DNA of 64,000 nucleotides from Atopsyche davidsoni (GCA_022113835.1 JAILWY010000012.1:12834001-12898000); one strand, 5' to 3'; shown: positions 37,601 to 50,194, counted from the first letter of the stretch. Numbers and translations are program-made. Notes: generated by a model not told the origin, from the sequence alone.

Positions 37601-39909
37601 TTCACAAGCTAAATATTGATAAAGCGATTTAAAGAAGTACATATTGCTTTTTTTATATAAGATATTCAATAACATTACATCTACAGCTGTGCTAATGAGA
37701 TTTTCAGCTTTCATATAAGGCAATAGAGCCGTACGAACATCCTCAAATCGGGGTCATATGGTTGCCTGTGCATATTAAACCGCAGAGAGCGACGGCCATC
37801 GCGGGATTTAATTTAGCCGGTGTTGTTCCCGCTTCCTGTCTTCCTTCATTTCCCCGGGGCGGGCGGCGAGAAGACTCCGCGAGCTCTCCGCGCCCTCGTG
37901 GATTCATTCCGACGCCGGGTCACGCGTGACTCGAGACTGTAATAAAATACCCGAATATTTTCGCCGCGTGTATGATATTATACGACTTCACACTCTCGCC
38001 CGGATGCGAAATACTATATTTTGAATAGGCTTCACGGCAATAATGGCGATGCTCGCATAATATGAGATTTATGTACTTGTTAGGTCGTAAAATACAATAA
38101 ACCGGATAAGCGTAATGCGATTTTAACAAACGATTTGTTTATCATATAATAAGACGTGATATAAAAGTGACAAAGCAAGGATATTCAGAATCTCAAATCG
38201 TATAAAAATTAATATATACGAGTACATAAACTAAGAATACATCTAAAAATCTGTGAATATTTAACACGATTATAAAAATAATTGTAAAATACTGATTTTG
38301 AAACAAATATATGTAAAACGTACAATGTTAAACATGCCTGAAACGTACGTAAATAGTCATAATACGATTAAATAAAAAAATGAACCACGATGAAAAATGA
38401 AAACCTTTTATTAATATTACAGATTAGTATGGCAAGCCGGGCTTTTAGTGTCGTAACTAAATGTAATAAAATATGAGTTTTATGGTGACCTAACGAAATA
38501 AAAACAAAGACATGTTTTTATTTTAATTAAAATAGTTTTACCAACCGGGCGTTAGACAGTTTACGTATATCGAAAAAAAAGAGTAACGTAGACAAAAAAA
38601 AGAAGCAATTTTTTTCGTTTAAAACTACAGAGATAATTCATGTTATTAAATAAAATCAAAGAGATTAGAGTATATACTGTACTTAAAAGATTTTAATATG
38701 TGACATGGGTGCTATTCTGACGCAAAAGCTCTCGTGCATACCTTTATCTCTCTTTGGTAAAGTTCTTGTTCACAAGAGGGATCTGTAAGTAGCTAAAAGT
38801 CGAACCGAAAACTGACCGCGAGGCTATAAATCACAAGATGTGTTTCCACAGATCCGTATTTTTATAATTTTTTGAATCTGAACCCCAGAAATCATTTTCT
38901 ATTTGAAAACTGCAAAGACATTTTTTTACTTTTACCACCTGTATTCGAGGAAAATCTTAAGTACACCACGAATTATAATCTGATTAATTTTCCACGAAAT
39001 TTACTTAAGCAACCTTCTGTGAATCGTATTAGTTATTAATAAATATGAATTACTATCATCAACCTGTCAGCAGTTGTCAGTCCAGAGATAGACGAGGGTT
39101 TAATATAATTCTAGTGTCTCTTAGGAGCTCAAATTTAACTAGACTTCTAGTGCGCACAGACATTTTATATATTTTTTTATAACCTTGGACTATGTACGGT
39201 AGTTACGTAAGGCCCAGTTCTGCGACATTTGCGGGCATACTTTAAAATGTGATCATCGCTGTATAGATAACCAAAACTAGATGTATGACGAATACATATA
39301 TTTAAAATACCAGAATAATATTGTTGAGGGACCATATAATACCACACCACATACCAGAATAATAACATCATCGTCTAACATCAGAAATAAACACAGAGGT
39401 TTAAGTCTAATTTATAAAAATAAATTACAAAGTGAGATAGTTTGTTGTCCCCAGCAGGAGCCCGCATGCGTTCCAATCACCCGGCAAGTTTTGTTATGAG
39501 CGACCCTTTGATTCAATTCAAACATTCAAAGTTTGTTTAGGATTGGGAATGGCAAACATCAAAACTAAATAAAACTCTTAATATTTAATGTCTTACCGGA
39601 TTTACCGATTAAATGTTTGTATGATTATTTACAAAGGGACGTGTGCTTACAATGTACACACGTTGAATATAGTTATCCTCCGTGGACCGAAAGAAAAAGT
39701 AGAAGATATTTTAATATTTTGCTGTACTGCGTTGCTAGTTTAGAGAATGTATAAAGCTATCGATTGCTATGAGTGCGAATTTGTTATTTCCATTATCATG
39801 AAATCAATACGAGAGAAAATGTCATTAATATTTTCTTACCATGCTACAATACTAATAATGGGTTCTACAATGTTGAAACATTTAAATGTAAATGATTTAT
39901 TAACAGGTA

Positions 39910-39933
39910 TTAGACTTAATTCATTAAGTCTAA
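39910..39933. repeat. Palindrome, 11-bp arms
   Basis: TTAGACTTAAT and its complement are separated by two bases (TC). No role can be assigned. Confidence 0.8.
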
Positions 39934-40129
39934 ATTTTGGTTTTATAAAATTAATTATCATAAAATTCTTCTTGTAGACATATGATCACTTGCTTTTGGT
40001 TTAATCGAATCGATGTTGGTGTTTGAATATCGATAAACATTCGTTGCACATTCGACATGGGGTGCTAAGCATAAAATCGAGATGTAAAATCAGAAATTCG
40101 TCGGGAAGCCATTTCGCATTGGACTGAAG

Positions 40130-40345
40130 GTCGTATTTTGTCACAGCCGGGCTGGACCCTAAAGTTGGCTGGAGGGTTGACAGTTGGCGGCCGGGCCGTG
40201 ACACGACCGAGTGATGGCGTGGGGTGGGAGATGGGGGGAAAGGGGTGGCTCGCGGTCGCCGGGCCATCCGAGGGAGGTCGCAGGACGAAACGGAGAAAAA
40301 TAATTAAAACGGGCGAACGACCAACACACTCCCGCGAGGGTGATT
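40130..40345. other. GC-rich, G-strand-biased island
   Basis: Strong G excess on the + strand around 40215-40275 (several GGGG runs), so minor G4 potential. No gene is recognised. Confidence 0.4.
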
Positions 40346-42624
40346 AAAAAAGGGAATATTTTTGTAATTCTCCTATTATTTAATTATAAATTAATCTATA
40401 TTGGTTTGCGACCATGATTAAAAAATCTTGACAGTTATTAGTATCAAACACAATTTATTTAATAAACAATATAACTAGATAAATATATATGTAATACCTA
40501 TAATTTTAAAACACATTTTATATTACCCAATATCTTTTGACAAAATTCAAGTAACAATCAGATAGTCACCTCAAAACCCAAAAAAAAAAAAAATATATAA
40601 TTACCACGATAGCCAAAAGTTGTCATCAAAATATTTGATTATGAATGATATTGTGATATTTGAAAAAGTGCGTATTCTCAAAGTTTTCAAGAGAAACAAG
40701 ATATTCGTTATCTTCATACAGCTTGCACGAATAATATTTAAATAATTTGTTTCTATACCATAAATTAAAAAAAAAAAAATGGACGTCCTGTGACGTGAAT
40801 GATGAGGAAGGCTGCGCAGGGCCGGGCCAGTAGCGCGGCGACCTAATGCGGCCCCGTGAATTAGGACTGCACTGGGGGAGATTTGTCCCCGTAAGCGCCA
40901 ATTATTTTCGCAAACTGCTTCATTGAAACGAGAAAAATAAGGATTATTCGGATGAGCAAACCGGTTGGGATTTTCTCGTATCACGCAGACCGATAAAGTG
41001 CCAAAATTACCCGCGGAAATTATACGCGCTAGTTGGGTATTTCGCAGGCTTAATTGTACGAATAAATAAATGAACCGGAACAAAGCCCAGCGAATAAATT
41101 TTGATATAAATTCTATTTAAAAAATACTTAAATATAAATGGAAATAATTTATTAACATGAGATACTTTGAGTTAAGATGAGACGTAATATAATCTGTATG
41201 AAGAATTTTTGGAGCATCTTTGCGACGCAAGATTTATATGGTTTTTTAAATAGCTAAAGCGTCCATAAAAATGGCTGTGTGTAATACATAATGTTCACGA
41301 TTTTGAAATGTCATTAAATTTTTAATATTATGACCTTTTTATTGTGTAATTTATAATGAACTGTAATAAAAACGTGTACTTACATTTTTCATGCCTCTTT
41401 AAATACATGATACATGGTGAAGAGGTTATACGAAAAAGTATACACATTCTAAATAAATTATTGAGAAACATGACTTTCTACGATTTTTATAGATGCATGA
41501 TTAAGAAGTAATATTTCAAAAATATTTATGTATTAAAAATAATTTGTAGCGGTTATATAAATAAAACAATACAGTAGAAGTACAAAGACTTCCTTCCAAT
41601 ATAAAACTGCGGTGTAGAAAGACCTGGAGTCCCACTACACTATTTTCCCCTTAGAAAACCATGAACACTGGCTCAGCATGAGTATCTTAGTAAAATGGTC
41701 GCCAACTTCCTCCAATTGATGAAGAAGATATAAAAAGAAATATTTTTAAACTGATAAACAATAAAATTAAAACCACGTTCATACTTCATACAGAGCAACA
41801 TTCTGGTTGAGTCATGGTTTTACAATAGGTTTACCAATACATAGACTAATATAATTTCGAAAACAATAAAGTTTTATATAGAAAGATAACGACAGTTTCT
41901 ACCATTTCAAACAAACGCCAATCATAGAATTGTCGTCCCGGCTATCGAAGCTCACAGAAGCTTTAACGGTCTTTTGAAAGCTCCCTCATACAGTGCAATG
42001 TGTCCGGTACACGATGGCACTCGAAAGCTCACGAATGTACGATTACTTGCGGTCCTCCACCGGATTAAGCTCATTACTGAAAAACTATGGCAATGTCAAG
42101 ACCCTTCGATCGGAAGGGTGGACGAGGAGGGTTCGTTATTTCGGTGCACAGAACATGTTTAGGGGACGCTTCGGGACGCAATGATTCGAATTGGATGCCT
42201 TTACTTGTTGAAGTGTATAAAAGATCTGTACTGATGAAAAAAGTTTAACGACGTTATTCCGGTATCTTCAGTAGGTTCCAGTTTTTTTTTTATCACAGCT
42301 GGTTATTCTCTGAAATGAACACTCATCTTTGTTTAAAAAAATATATTATTGTGAAAAACATTGATAAAAATGGTACTTGAATTCTGCATACAATATAGGC
42401 CTTTTAAAGAAACCGTCATGATTTCCATTTGTTTGCCTTTAGTTTTTTTTTTCATTGAGAAAACTTTAATATATGAGATTTTAAGATATGACTTCTCATG
42501 TTAACTTTGGGTGTGAAAAATTTTTTTCAATAAATATCCAAAACACTTCACTGGAAAAAGAAAAAGCAATCTTATGATTGAAAGTTTATAAACAATATTG
42601 AGATTCTAAGTTTATATGCATTAA

Positions 42625-42636
42625 CCCTTTCCACTC
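42625..42636 (+). repeat. Left terminal inverted repeat of the piggyBac element
   Basis: CCCTTTCCACTC directly follows the TTAA at 42621. Its complement is found with one difference at the right end of the element. These are the outer recognition sequences cut by the transposase. Confidence 0.88.
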
Positions 42637-42703
42637 CTATGTCGAGCTGGACTCGACATCGCGTTTCTTCACGCCAACTCCTATGTCGAGCTGGGCTCGA
42701 CAT
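42633..42703. repeat. Duplicated subterminal palindrome of the piggyBac element
   Basis: Two copies of a 27-bp unit starting ACTCCTATGTCGAG lie 44 bp apart just inside the left end (42633-42659 and 42677-42703). Each ends in an inverted repeat: ATGTCGAG/CTCGACAT at 42639-42659, and the longer ATGTCGAGC/GCTCGACAT at 42683-42703 with a 3-base loop. Subterminal repeats of this kind are commonly extra transposase-binding sites; that role is inferred here. No equivalent copy is visible near the right end. Confidence 0.8.
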
Positions 42704-42984
42704 TCTACAGTGTTTGGCAAAAGTATATTTATTATTATTGTTATTACTATTATTTTATCAAATCTTTTTTGTATGTATTGTGAAAGACATACGTTAGTAA
42801 TTTCGTGATATTTTGGTAAGTTATTCAAAAGTATTATTAGCTAAATATTTACGAGAATGTAGCACTTTTTACGATTTGTCACTCGACGGAGGCGGGCGGA
42901 TGCCGCCATAAAGAGTCAGGTAGCAAGACCATTCAAACAATAACAGATACAGAGTATGTTTGTTATCTATGAACAGTTAGTTAA

Positions 42985-43458
42985 TCAGATAATATAAATA
43001 TGGGCGAGGTGGTTGTCGCAGACCAATACGCAACATCCTATTGTTTTATGCGAAAAACATTAAAATGGTGGAGAAAACTGTTTTTCTAGGGTCTAGAAAC
43101 CTCCATAGAAAATGCATATATATTGTATAAAGAATGCAAAAATAATGCAAATCCAATAAGCTATAAAGCATTTAGAGAAAAGTTGTTACTGGAGCTCATA
43201 GGAGACTTTCGTGCTCCGATATCAAAATCAGGGCGATTATCCACAGGTGACACTGTTCAGCGCTTAGGTGGAAAAAGTCATTTTATATTTTCTAATTCTC
43301 AGAAAAAACATAAAAATTGCATGGTGTGTTCCAATAGGAATGTTCATGGAGGAAGAAGAGAAAGCACATTCTGTTGCGAGACCTGTGAAAGGAAGCCGGG
43401 CCCCCATCCAGGAGAATCTTTAAAAAAATACCACACCAAAATAAATTTTAAACTTTAA
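42985..43458 (+). pseudogene. piggyBac transposase, C-terminal fragment (degenerate)
   Basis: Reading the frame of the final 111-codon ORF upstream recovers MGEVVVADQ at 43000-43026, a decayed form of the family's MGGVD-x-x-DQ block. It is followed by a tryptophan pair in LKWWRKLFF, as expected where piggyBac transposases have a KWWK/R motif. An in-frame TAG at 43087-43089 interrupts the frame, and the next residues (ENAYILYKE) match the family's conserved N-x-Y-I-L-Y-K block. The fragment ends with a cysteine-rich domain: CMVC, then FCCETC, then a terminal YHT. This is the zinc-binding end of the protein that binds the transposon ends. A TAA at 42982-42984 precedes the recognisable homology. 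The N-terminal region and most of the catalytic Asp-containing core are absent. The open part (43123-43458) has no good ATG start, so expression is unlikely. Confidence 0.85.
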
Positions 43459-43661
43459 AATGTACGCAAAATAAATTATTGATTGACTCTTATCTCTTTT
43501 TTTTACTACCTTACAACTAAACAATCATAACAATATCATAAAAATATGTTATTAATTTGTTTTATGATTATAAGCTATTGTGTAACAATAACATCTAATT
43601 TATTAACACAAATCTCATAATTACCTCGGAGTTGGTAAACGGAAAAGTTAAAAAAATCAAA

Positions 43662-43673
43662 GAGTGCAAAGGG
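43662..43673 (-). repeat. Right terminal inverted repeat of the piggyBac element
   Basis: Read on the minus strand this is CCCTTTGCACTC, directly bordered by TTAA at 43674. It differs from the left end at the seventh base only. Confidence 0.88.
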
Positions 43674-44285
43674 TTAATTATTAAAATGAGACTTATTTTA
43701 CGATACAACAGCAATTTACAATTTTTCAATATCGTTTAAAAATCCTAAAAACGAGTCACTATTGGTGTTCATTGATATCCTGATAATGATCTAAGAGTTA
43801 AGTAATTTTGTTTTCTCTTTTTAAACAAAGCTTCACGTAATATTTACTTAAGCTAAGTTATAAAGATATCCGCAACGTGTTCATGTAATCAGTAATGGTT
43901 TTTTTTAACCTTGCAAGAAAACAATATTCGTGATATCATTGTTGAACCGAAAGTTTTTGTTAACATTCTTGAGTTAATTCAAAGAACGTGTCGGCCGTTC
44001 CCGGCTTATAATTATTGTCTAAGCGGAATGGCACGCGATGCCGCAACTTTTTGCAGAGCTCCTTCACGCTTTCGTGCTGAATAATGGACTCGGCGTTCTT
44101 TACAAGAATTATGAACGAAAAAGCTGAGAATGATCTCTCCTCAACCCACTAAATGCCTATAAATATTCTCGAATACAAAGAGAACTATGGTAATTTATTA
44201 ACTAGAGCAAATAATTAGAAACTCGAATGACAAAAGAATATAATAATCGAAAACCAACACCAAAGGTTATTTGTTAAAAAAAAAA

Positions 44286-44298
44286 ACACACACACACA
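44286..44298. repeat. Short AC microsatellite
   Basis: About six AC units directly after a long A run. Confidence 0.85.
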
Positions 44299-44698
44299 AA
44301 GATTGATAGTGAAAATTATTTGTAGTATTTGTTGAAATATTATTTCATAAGGTTTAAATAAGCGATATTACCAATGTACTTAGTTTTTTTATAGCTACTT
44401 TCCTGCTGGGATAACTGGCGCGTTATCTCCCAAAAACGATTGACGAAGCAACATAAAAACACGGCTGTACAGAATATCAAATACGGCTTTGTCAAGATTC
44501 TTCCCCTTTTCCGGTTATGCGATTCATATATGTGAATTTGAGGACATTTAAAATATGTTTACGATGCAAAAGCGTGCGCGGCTCAAGGCATTTCTACAAT
44601 ACTACAAATTTAACAAGCTCCAAAATACTAGGATATAAAGACTGCGGTACCTGCGCATATTGATTGTACACTCCTAATTACATTCAATCTGCACGTAC

Positions 44699-44737
44699 GT
44701 GAAAGCACCGTATACGTTCTTTATACGGAGCTTTCAC
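44699..44737 (+). other. Hairpin: 16-bp stem, 7-base loop
   Basis: GTGAAAGCACCGTATA (44699-44714) pairs with 44722-44737 at 15 of 16 positions, around loop CGTTCTT. The stem is too short for a typical microRNA precursor. It may be a palindromic protein-binding site or relic inverted repeat. Confidence 0.6.
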
Positions 44738-46150
44738 AACTTATGTCATGTCTTAGAGACTTCAAAGAAAATGTTAAAAAAAAACCTTTTACACACACAA
44801 GCAAGAAGTAATCCCGACATTCTTACATGTGTTTGAACAAACATCTTGGCGGAGCTGCTCGCTGCCGGCTGCGGGTACTGCCTGTGCTTTGTGCTGTGAC
44901 TGCTCTATGCTTTTTACGGACAGAAATTACTAAATTGAGAGTGTTAAGACACGAAGAAGCGTGGTTAGGCTAAGTTTGGCTCATGTGAGAAAAAGAGAAC
45001 GGACATTCTAGTTTTAGTTTCAACATATAAAAACGCAACAAAATTATAAAAATTTGCTATTTCTGGTATATTATTTGTACTTGTATTATAAAATATCTAA
45101 TACGTATTTGTCTAAAATTTAAATATTCTTAACGGGAGAAAAGTGCTTTTCAAACTTTTTTGGTCCCTTTCAAAAAGCAACCCATAAATTTAATCAATTT
45201 CATTCACTCGAATCAGACAAGTGCACGTGAAAAAGGAAAAGCAGCTGCTTTCAAGGCGCGATTGGCCCAAAAGCCATATAGATTAGATCGCCACAAAATC
45301 GGAATTGCATTTTTCACACATTCAGCTCGTGCACTCTCAATGGCCTGGGCGTCTGGCCGGGGTGCTCGCGAATTCATCACAACCCCTTGCCCCGCTCTGC
45401 ACCGCCCGACAATCACTCAGCGAAGGGTGCTTTTTTAAAGAATGAAAAAAAATGGGCGTAGAACGACGCAGAAGAAAGTCGTGAGAGTAATACACAGACA
45501 AGACCATCAAAATTACACACAAGAAAGAAGACTGTACAACCCACTTATAAAATTAATCCGGCGATAATCTTGCCGCTAATTGATCAGTTATACTTTTTAA
45601 TAAAATTTGATTGACATTGAAAATAAAATGCAGATGTACTTACTCTTTATAATACTGCACTGGTACAGTAAATACAATAAAGAAAAAAACCATTTGAAGT
45701 ATTAAAATTTTATGTTAAGTAAAATACAATCAATTTAAAACCTTTTTACGTACCTTAACAACTGAAGACAGTAAGTGCAACTGCTAGCTGTGGTTAACCT
45801 TAAACAAAAAAAAAACAAATAAATATATCAGATATAAATAAAACTAAAAAATAAAAAAAGTTAATTGTTCAAAGTTACATAAGTAACCTAAATTATTTTT
45901 AATAAATCAAGAAAATCACTTAGGAGTAGATGTAAGGGTGGAATATTCAACAAACCCTAAAGGACTCAAGGACAAATTTCATGCCTTGACAGACACTATC
46001 TACATACGTAATGCGATTACGTCACGGGAGGTGAGGGGCGCTGCCTGTCCGATAATTATTGCAGCCTAGGGCCTCTTCCTGGGAGCCATGCCCTGGGCTG
46101 TTTGCTGTTCTGTGGACCTTGAGAATCGGATAGACCCGAGTCTTAGTCGT

Positions 46151-46168
46151 GTATATATATATATATAC
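46151..46168. repeat. Short TA microsatellite/palindrome
   Basis: An 18-bp perfect palindrome GTATATATATATATATAC. Confidence 0.9.
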
Positions 46169-46679
46169 TATAAATGAACACACATACATGCATCGAACGA
46201 GTATGCTGTCGAGAACGAAAATACTGTTTTTCAAATCATCACATCACATTTAAACCTTAGACTTAGAATGTAGATATGATGTAAATCAATGTGCCTTGGA
46301 TATATTCAACATTCTAGAAGCTATCTTCAAACTACATTTTGAAAAACTTTTTCTAGTTTCATCAATAACTGCGTTACAAGTTGTTGTGACTTAATTCTAT
46401 ATAACGTGCTTCAAGACAAGAACGACCACTTTTCTTAAAATTTATAAAAATTCCTTTTACCAGGTACAACTTCCATAAAATGTTCTTGGAAATACGATAA
46501 AACTTATCTAATTGCTCTGATTTCAACGTAACTCATTATGGCTCAAGGCTTTAATTTAATAATTTCTTATAAATCTATTTACTGAAATATTTTTTAAAAC
46601 TTTAAAACTTTGAACGTATTCCAGAGAGACACAGAGCGCAATATATTGATCTAGAGACATTGCGCAATGTAATTGCGTA

Positions 46680-46825
46680 TTTAGGCAGAGCGTTTACATT
46701 TGAAACCTGCTCTGCCCCGGGCCGTGGCGTCATTTAATTAATGGACGATTACATCACCTCCCCCGGGGGATTTCCGCTGAAGCCCCCTGCCCACTTCCCC
46801 CACAGGATCCAGCAGTACGCCGTGG
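46680..46825. other. GC-rich island with homeodomain-type core
   Basis: GGCAGAGC (46684-46691) and its complement GCTCTGCC (46709-46716) flank a TTTACATTTGAAA core. Eighteen bp on is TAATTAAT (46735-46742), a double homeodomain site, then GATTACATCA. The mix of an inverted repeat and homeodomain words suggests a regulatory element; function is inference. Confidence 0.38.
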
Positions 46826-49617
46826 AGGATACTGAATACTTTAAGAATATGAATAATTCGGGATTTATTAGCAGGTGCCGGTGTAGGCGGCGATATTGAT
46901 GAGATTTCGCTGTTTTCGTTATTTTATTAGATTTGTTTTGAAACTAAGAGCTCTGAAGATAGCTTAATTCTAAGAATATCCAGGTGAGATAAATATTTGC
47001 TCTCCTTAGTTGAGAATTCTTTGACAAACGCACGTTTACAACTTATTCTCTGGTTAAACTAGGCTCCTGGATTTTCCAAAGTCACACGTGAAATTCTGAG
47101 ACGTGTGTACGTACATATTATTACATAACAAAAAGGTAAAAGAATGAAGAAGCCACGAGATCTCAATAAATTAACCTTGTACGTGAAATGTACATCCACA
47201 TGCTATCAAATAAGTAAATTGCATCTAATTTAATTAAACCTACCACAGGGTTTTGTAGAAGTCTCGGGGAGAATTTTGTAAGACCATAGTCATTAATAGT
47301 AATAAAACAATTAACGCAACGAGTAACGAGAGTAGAAAAACTCACAGAACCCGTTTAAGAGATACGAAATAAAAATAGCGTGTAAAAATAAAAACTACCA
47401 AGGTTTTTCGATAGAACAAAAATACATTCATTAGGTTTAGACAGAATCTCTTAAGAATTTACCCCGTAAAAGAAATTCATTAACCTGCCTTTAAGATACT
47501 TTTACTAGAGAAAAATATTTTTTCCACTATTACTCTATCGGAGAGCACTCCTCCGAGCTGCTCGCGTCAGCCAGGCCGGCAGCTATTTTGATCTCAGTCA
47601 GCGAGAAATTGTCACGGCCCTCCTTTGTCCGGTTTATGAATTTTGTATTCACGTTAACCCTCAGTAACAGGTCCCAAAAAGAAAATGTAAGGACTTTTCC
47701 CCGGAGACAAAAAATACACAAAAAACAAAAGCAAGAGATCAAGGTAAAAAAAGATGAGTGTCGCTTGTATAAATATTTTTGGCGGGCGTTTGATGTTTTT
47801 ACATATTTAAATTCCTCGCAGTGATAAACTTTAAAAGCTCTTTAAAAGAGAAAGTGAAAAGCGCTAAATATACAACGTTATTTAGAACCACTTGAAAAAC
47901 GAGATTGCTTTGTAGCTAATTGATAACAATTTCAAGTAGGCGGGCTTTGAAAGGGAAATGGGATTGTTAAAATAAAACCCCATTCAAGACATAATCGGGC
48001 GAAGATCGTCCGCGCGACGGGCTGCTCCTCGAAATGACACTGATTCATTGTTGCGATATTTCTTACTCCAATGCACAAGTATCTGGAGCATTATTTAGCA
48101 GGGAAATCGATTTTGCCAGAACAACCCTACCGCGCTGTCGCCGACAAAACATTATCAGCCATTAATTAGTTCTGCGGGACCTTTCCGGGTCGGAAGGAAT
48201 GCTCTAGTTTTTATAATGTTTGAATTAACCCTGAAATGGTGCCGTTAGGTAAATTTTGACCAGAACGCGTTTCTCTGATATTAACATAGCACTTAGTATT
48301 CCAGGCGGGTCCTCACTGCCGCTAGGCGGGCGCTGAGATCTCGGTCGTGGCGTATCGGTGGTATTGATTTAGCACGCAATCGAATTTACCCGCCAACTTC
48401 CTTTTCGGAATAGTGAAAGGAATTTATTACGCAATTGTTAGGAAATGTGATTTTTATATTAAAATAAACACAATACAGTGACATGGAAACATTTAGAATT
48501 CAAAAGAGAAAGAAAAGAAAGTAAATTTACATTCAACTTTTGTTAATGAATGTTGTAATGTAAATAAATCATTTTGATGTTTTAGTTTTATTGATTTTTT
48601 AACAGGTTATAAACACAAACATTTATGCAATAATAAAAATACAAATACCATCTAAAAACATGAGAAAACATAATATAATTAGAATAAGATTTCCGGAAAT
48701 TTAGGATTGTCATCGAAAAATTCCAAAATGACAAAATAATTATTTCGAGAATCAAATATTTGTTTCAGAAAAGTTTATATTTAGATATATGGCGAATATT
48801 TTTCAAAACACTGGCGATGTGAATGTTATTTGAATATCTTAATATCAGAGCAATTCTTTGATGTACAAAGTAAATCAGTATTTTGTATGGCTGGACTGCG
48901 CTTTGTGTGTTGTGGAAGTTATAATAAATTATAAGAATTCATATTTGTGTATCGTCCAAAAGCAATAGTCGGCTTTACTTTGGGGGTCTACTTTTGTATA
49001 TGAAACAGTTCAAAGGTGCAACGGGATTGGTTCGGAAAACATGTATTTTGGCACAAAATCAACCTCTCTAACTCATTCCTATGGCATGTGTACTGGACAA
49101 ACGTCTAAAATGATAAACCTGTATAAATAGGTCCGCTTAAGCAATGAAGTATATTCAATGCAAAGAAGTGTAGATAAGCACACAAAGGTATCATAAATCA
49201 AAATTATTTTACGAAAATTAACCAAATCTTTCATTTAAATAAATGTATATATATATTTATTAATTTACATATACAAAGGCGCTCACACGCGAAACATATA
49301 AATGTGCACTCGAAATAAGAGAATATTCCTGGAATGACGCAAGTCAAACAAACCACTCAGGCAACCGAAACAAAGTCCTACAATTGTAGTACACAACGAA
49401 GAGCTGTGGTTATATCTGGTTCAGGATGGGCTCTCATTCTTTGTGTTGGTACAATAGGCATGACGAAAGATTTTCAAATCCTCTTCCATAATGGGGGTAC
49501 ACGTTTACTATTTACGAAAAAAACTTTATTTCGGTAAAAAACTAGAGTTTAACGATGTTTAAAGCCATTTTTATAATATTTTTTCAAAAGTGCGCGAAAA
49601 CACGACATCGCGAGGCG

Positions 49618-49740
49618 TGACGTCATCGCGTCCGCTCTGACGTCATTAACTAACATTTCAACTGGCGTGTCATTGTGTTTGCATTGAAAACCATAGACCA
49701 ATTTGAATACCATAGAGTTGTTTACGGTGGTATGACGTCA
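49618..49740. promoter_or_regulatory. Cluster of three TGACGTCA palindromes
   Basis: TGACGTCA occurs at 49618-49625, 49638-49645 and 49733-49740. The first two are exactly 20 bp apart, about two helical turns. A reversed CCAAT word (ATTGG) follows at about 49749. CREB/ATF-type bZIP factors bind this 8-mer. The surrounding sequence (49520-49790) could instead be a fragment of an unrecognised DNA transposon. Confidence 0.4.
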
Positions 49741-50194
49741 TGCGCTGTGATTGGTGTTTCAGTCAAAATGGCCGATTGCAGTATTTTAACCTTTTAATTT
49801 GTTGAAAATCTTATTAATCTTAGATTTTTAAATAAAACTAAATCAGTTTTTTAAATCCTTTTAATATGTATTTTCCCTTAAAATAATTATTTCTTTGATT
49901 CTTTGATACTGTCGTCACGCCTATTGTTTGAAATTTAAAACCACCAGCTGTTTCTCGGAACATATATTTTTATTATTATTTTTAAATAATACAATATAAT
50001 TTTTTTTAAATTTAAACGATAGACAAATGTTGCGTTGAGCTTCTAAGTGTGGATGGCCAAGAAACGAAAAAAATAAAATAGATGGACAGCAATGAATGGA
50101 CCACGTACCACTTTGGAAAAGCAGCAATAAAGTCCCAAGTGGGGCTGTTAAGAAGGTATTTTATCGGCAACAAGATGAATTCAAACAACAATAT

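Larger units (their letters stand above)
27974..42620. other. Gene-free AT-rich DNA, central part
   Basis: Besides listed islands there are GC patches near 35190-35260, 36340-36530, 36810-36990, 37770-37940 and 40790-40920. A foldable segment 29903-29951 combines AAGCC/GGCTT (3-base loop) with outer pairing GTGT-TACTTTTT. The longest frame of the whole window, 160 codons (40601-41083 minus), crosses a GC patch and matches no family. No gene is supported. Confidence 0.7.
42621..43677 (+). mobile_element. Internally deleted piggyBac-superfamily DNA transposon
   Basis: The element is bounded by TTAA at both ends (42621-42624 and 43674-43677), the target site and duplication used by piggyBac transposons. 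Just inside lie 12-bp terminal inverted repeats, CCCTTTCCACTC on the left and the complement of CCCTTTGCACTC on the right, matching at 11 of 12 positions and starting with the CCC typical of the family. Between the ends are 1,049 bp, less than half of an autonomous piggyBac element. Only the C-terminal part of the transposase remains, in the + orientation and broken by a stop. An AATAAA signal at 43470-43475 lies about 11 bp after the transposase stop. The element cannot make its own transposase; with both ends present it could in principle be mobilised in trans, which is inference. Confidence 0.92.

Noticed and set aside
40601..41083. 160-codon minus-strand ORF, the longest in the window
   Set aside because: No recognisable domain, crosses the border of a GC patch, and its two ends have AT-rich residue composition typical of noncoding DNA.
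42293..42312. TATCACAG seed of the miR-2/13 family
   Set aside because: Only the seed matches, and the upstream sequence offers no complementary arm.
42780..42790. TGAAAGACAT seed of miR-71
   Set aside because: Lies inside the piggyBac element, with no hairpin and no match beyond the seed.
47654..48240. TTAACCC at 47654 and TTAACCCT at 48235 as further piggyBac ends
   Set aside because: No matching inverted end with TTAA was found downstream of either.
49334..49537. 67-codon ORF upstream of the TGACGTCA cluster
   Set aside because: No domain recognised; could be part of an unidentified repeat but gives no independent support.
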